DNA of 61,391 nucleotides, taken from the NCBI GenBank assembly GCA_934512155.1, contig CAKSWS010000007.1:1-61391 (forward strand). Reading direction: 5' to 3'. The stretch is from an uncultured Eubacterium sp. Its GTDB lineage: Bacteria > Bacillota > Clostridia > Oscillospirales > Acutalibacteraceae. A model generated the notes under the pieces. The model was given only the letters and a program-made list of their open reading frames with translations, was not told the DNA's origin and ran no database searches. Shown in pieces: positions 60,206 through 61,391 of this stretch; the stretch's first letter is position 1, and each line of letters begins with the position of its first letter. The translations under genes and the position numbers were made by a program.

Positions 60206-61391
60206 ATGTATTCTTTTGAAAAAGTTTGTGCAAATTCAAACAATAAAAATTGGCAAAATTTAATAAGCCGTGAAAAAACTCTTTATGGCAAAACAGATGA
60301 TGTCAGAAATGAATTTGCCCGTGATTATACCAGAATTTTACATTCGTTGGCATATCGCCGATTAAAGCATAAAACACAGGTTTTTTATAATATTGAAAAC
60401 GACCATATTTGTACTCGAATGGAGCATGTGGCACATGTGGAATCCGTAAGTTACACTATTGCAACGGCTTTGGGCTTAAACACTGATTTAACAAAGGCAA
60501 TTTCAATAGGTCATGATTTGGGTCATGCGCCTTTCGGCCATAAGGGCGAAAATATGATTCGTGAAATTTCAAAAAAATATTTAAATAAAAATTTTTGGCA
60601 CGAGCAAAACGGGTTAAGGTTTGTTGAGGGCATTGAGCTTTTGGAAGATGAAACAATGCATTTTCAAAATTTGGATTTAACTTATGCCGTAAGAGACGGT
60701 ATTATATCCCATTGCGGCGAAATTGATTCAAATTGCCTGCGTCCTCGTGATGAGTTTATTGATTTTGCTGATTTTGATTCTCCCGGCAAGTATGAGGCAT
60801 ATACTTGGGAGGGATGCGTTGTTAAATTGGCAGATAAAATTGCCTACGTGGGCAGAGATATTGAAGATGCAAAGCGCCTTGGATTTTTGGAACCTGCCGA
60901 TTTAAAGCAGCTTGAGGATTTTGCAAAGCGTTTTAAGTCTGATGCCGTTAACACAACGGTTATTATTCACAGTCTTGTTTCGGATGTGTGCCGTAACAGC
61001 TCGCCGGAAAAGGGAATTTGCCTGTCAAACACTTATGCCGGTTATTTGGAAGAGATTAAGCGCTTTAATTTGGAAAAAATTTATAATAATCCACGGTTAA
61101 AGCATTTTGAAGAATATGCAAAGCTTGTTATAAATTCTATTTTCAATACCTTGCTTCAAGGATATAACGGTGCAAAAAGTTTTGATGAACTTGAAAAAAT
61201 GGAAAGTTATTATCCGAATTTGGCAAAGGATTTCAGCCGCTGGCTTGTTAAATATTGCAATGTGCAGGTTATTCCGGAAAGTCAAAAAAACAAAGCATTG
61301 CTTTATGAAAACAAAAAAATTTACTCAAATCTTGAAACAAAAGAAATTTATGTTCAGGCAATTATTGATTTTATATCCGGTATGACCGACG
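60206..61391 (+). CDS. dgt: dGTP triphosphohydrolase family protein (partial)
   Basis: An HD-superfamily enzyme cut by the window edge after 395 codons without a stop. The metal ligands are visible: His in RMEHVAHVESV near residue 75, HD in ISIGHDLGHAPFGHKGE near 100, and Asp in VVKLADKIAYVGRD near 210. The arrangement RILHSLAYRRLKHKTQVF before them is that of the dGTPase (Dgt) family, which hydrolyses dNTPs to deoxynucleosides and triphosphate. A GCGAGGTGG ribosome site lies before the ATG. The C-terminus lies outside the window. Confidence 0.88.
   Translation, partial: MYSFEKVCANSNNKNWQNLISREKTLYGKTDDVRNEFARDYTRILHSLAYRRLKHKTQVFYNIENDHICTRMEHVAHVESVSYTIATALGLNTDLTKAISIGHDLGHAPFGHKGENMIREISKKYLNKNFWHEQNGLRFVEGIELLEDETMHFQNLDLTYAVRDGIISHCGEIDSNCLRPRDEFIDFADFDSPGKYEAYTWEGCVVKLADKIAYVGRDIEDAKRLGFLEPADLKQLEDFAKRFKSDAVNTTVIIHSLVSDVCRNSSPEKGICLSNTYAGYLEEIKRFNLEKIYNNPRLKHFEEYAKLVINSIFNTLLQGYNGAKSFDELEKMESYYPNLAKDFSRWLVKYCNVQVIPESQKNKALLYENKKIYSNLETKEIYVQAIIDFISGMTD

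Noticed and set aside
1..61391. CRISPR arrays, insertion sequences, prophage genes
   Set aside because: No regularly spaced repeats, transposase, integrase or phage structural gene was found on either strand. The only mobile-element hint is the tRNA-tail duplication.

Overview
The window reads as an AT-rich chromosome segment of a spore-forming, Gram-positive anaerobe of the class Clostridia, most like an Oscillospiraceae/Ruminococcaceae-type gut bacterium. The indications are sporulation genes (ylbJ, yqfC, yqfD and a PdaA-type spore-cortex deacetylase), a glgB-glgC-glgD-glgA cluster with the catalytically degenerate GlgD, meso-DAP synthesis through LL-DAP aminotransferase plus DapF, a GlnRS beside GluRS, and a hexuronate pathway with a GPH-type symporter. 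The genus-level guess is inference. No insertion sequence, CRISPR array or rRNA was seen.

Layout. 0-3.2 kb: malic enzyme, hemW, and a divergent XRE regulator/membrane protein pair sharing a symmetric 41-bp spacer. 3.3-8.5 kb (minus): gltX-glnS-typA operon, then a tiny DUF4250 gene. 8.8-11.4 kb (minus): a YhgE/Pip-type membrane protein with a small acidic-tailed membrane partner. 11.4-13.2 kb: a decay zone beside a tRNA-Ser(CGA) gene, holding an SdpI-family pseudogene with one nonsense codon, a truncated mntP that keeps a complete yybP-ykoY (Mn2+) riboswitch, promoter and terminator, and a 69-bp direct repeat that duplicates the tRNA 3' end. 13.3-21.7 kb (plus): hisH-hisF, a broken esterase, then rlmB, a P1B-ATPase-like protein that has lost its catalytic motifs, a CorA-type transporter and tex. 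21.8-27.4 kb (minus): the glycogen operon. 27.7-32.5 kb (plus): ANTAR regulator, dapF, dapL, purC, purB. 32.6-35.1 kb: ylbJ and divergent yqfC-yqfD.

35.1-41.7 kb: uxuA-uxuB, uxaC, kdgK and eda form a complete glucuronate to pyruvate + glyceraldehyde-3-phosphate route. It is split by two minus-strand items, a collapsed MATE transporter gene behind an attenuator-like leader, and a LOG-family gene. At 56.3-60.0 kb a GPH-family symporter and a GH2 glycosidase could feed this route if the enzyme is a beta-glucuronidase. 41.7-46.0 kb (minus): mgsA, hisS, aspS, yfbR-type nucleotidase. 46.0-50.4 kb: mreB-mreC-mreD-PBP2 elongation genes. 50.6-52.6 kb: pdaA and prfB. 52.9-56.2 kb (plus): a RING-like/DUF2628 protein, galU, a CPBP protease and tadA. 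The right edge cuts a dGTPase-family gene.

Most notable: (i) the inactivated P1B-ATPase homologue; (ii) the tRNA-Ser decay zone with an orphan Mn2+ riboswitch and a tRNA-tail duplication; (iii) a terminator hairpin whose descending arm contains the pdaA Shine-Dalgarno sequence, with related terminator-next-to-RBS layouts before hisS and the MATE remnant; (iv) the XRE/membrane pair whose spacer is an inverted repeat carrying both ribosome binding sites. All function calls come from reading the sequence and from family knowledge; no database search was run.
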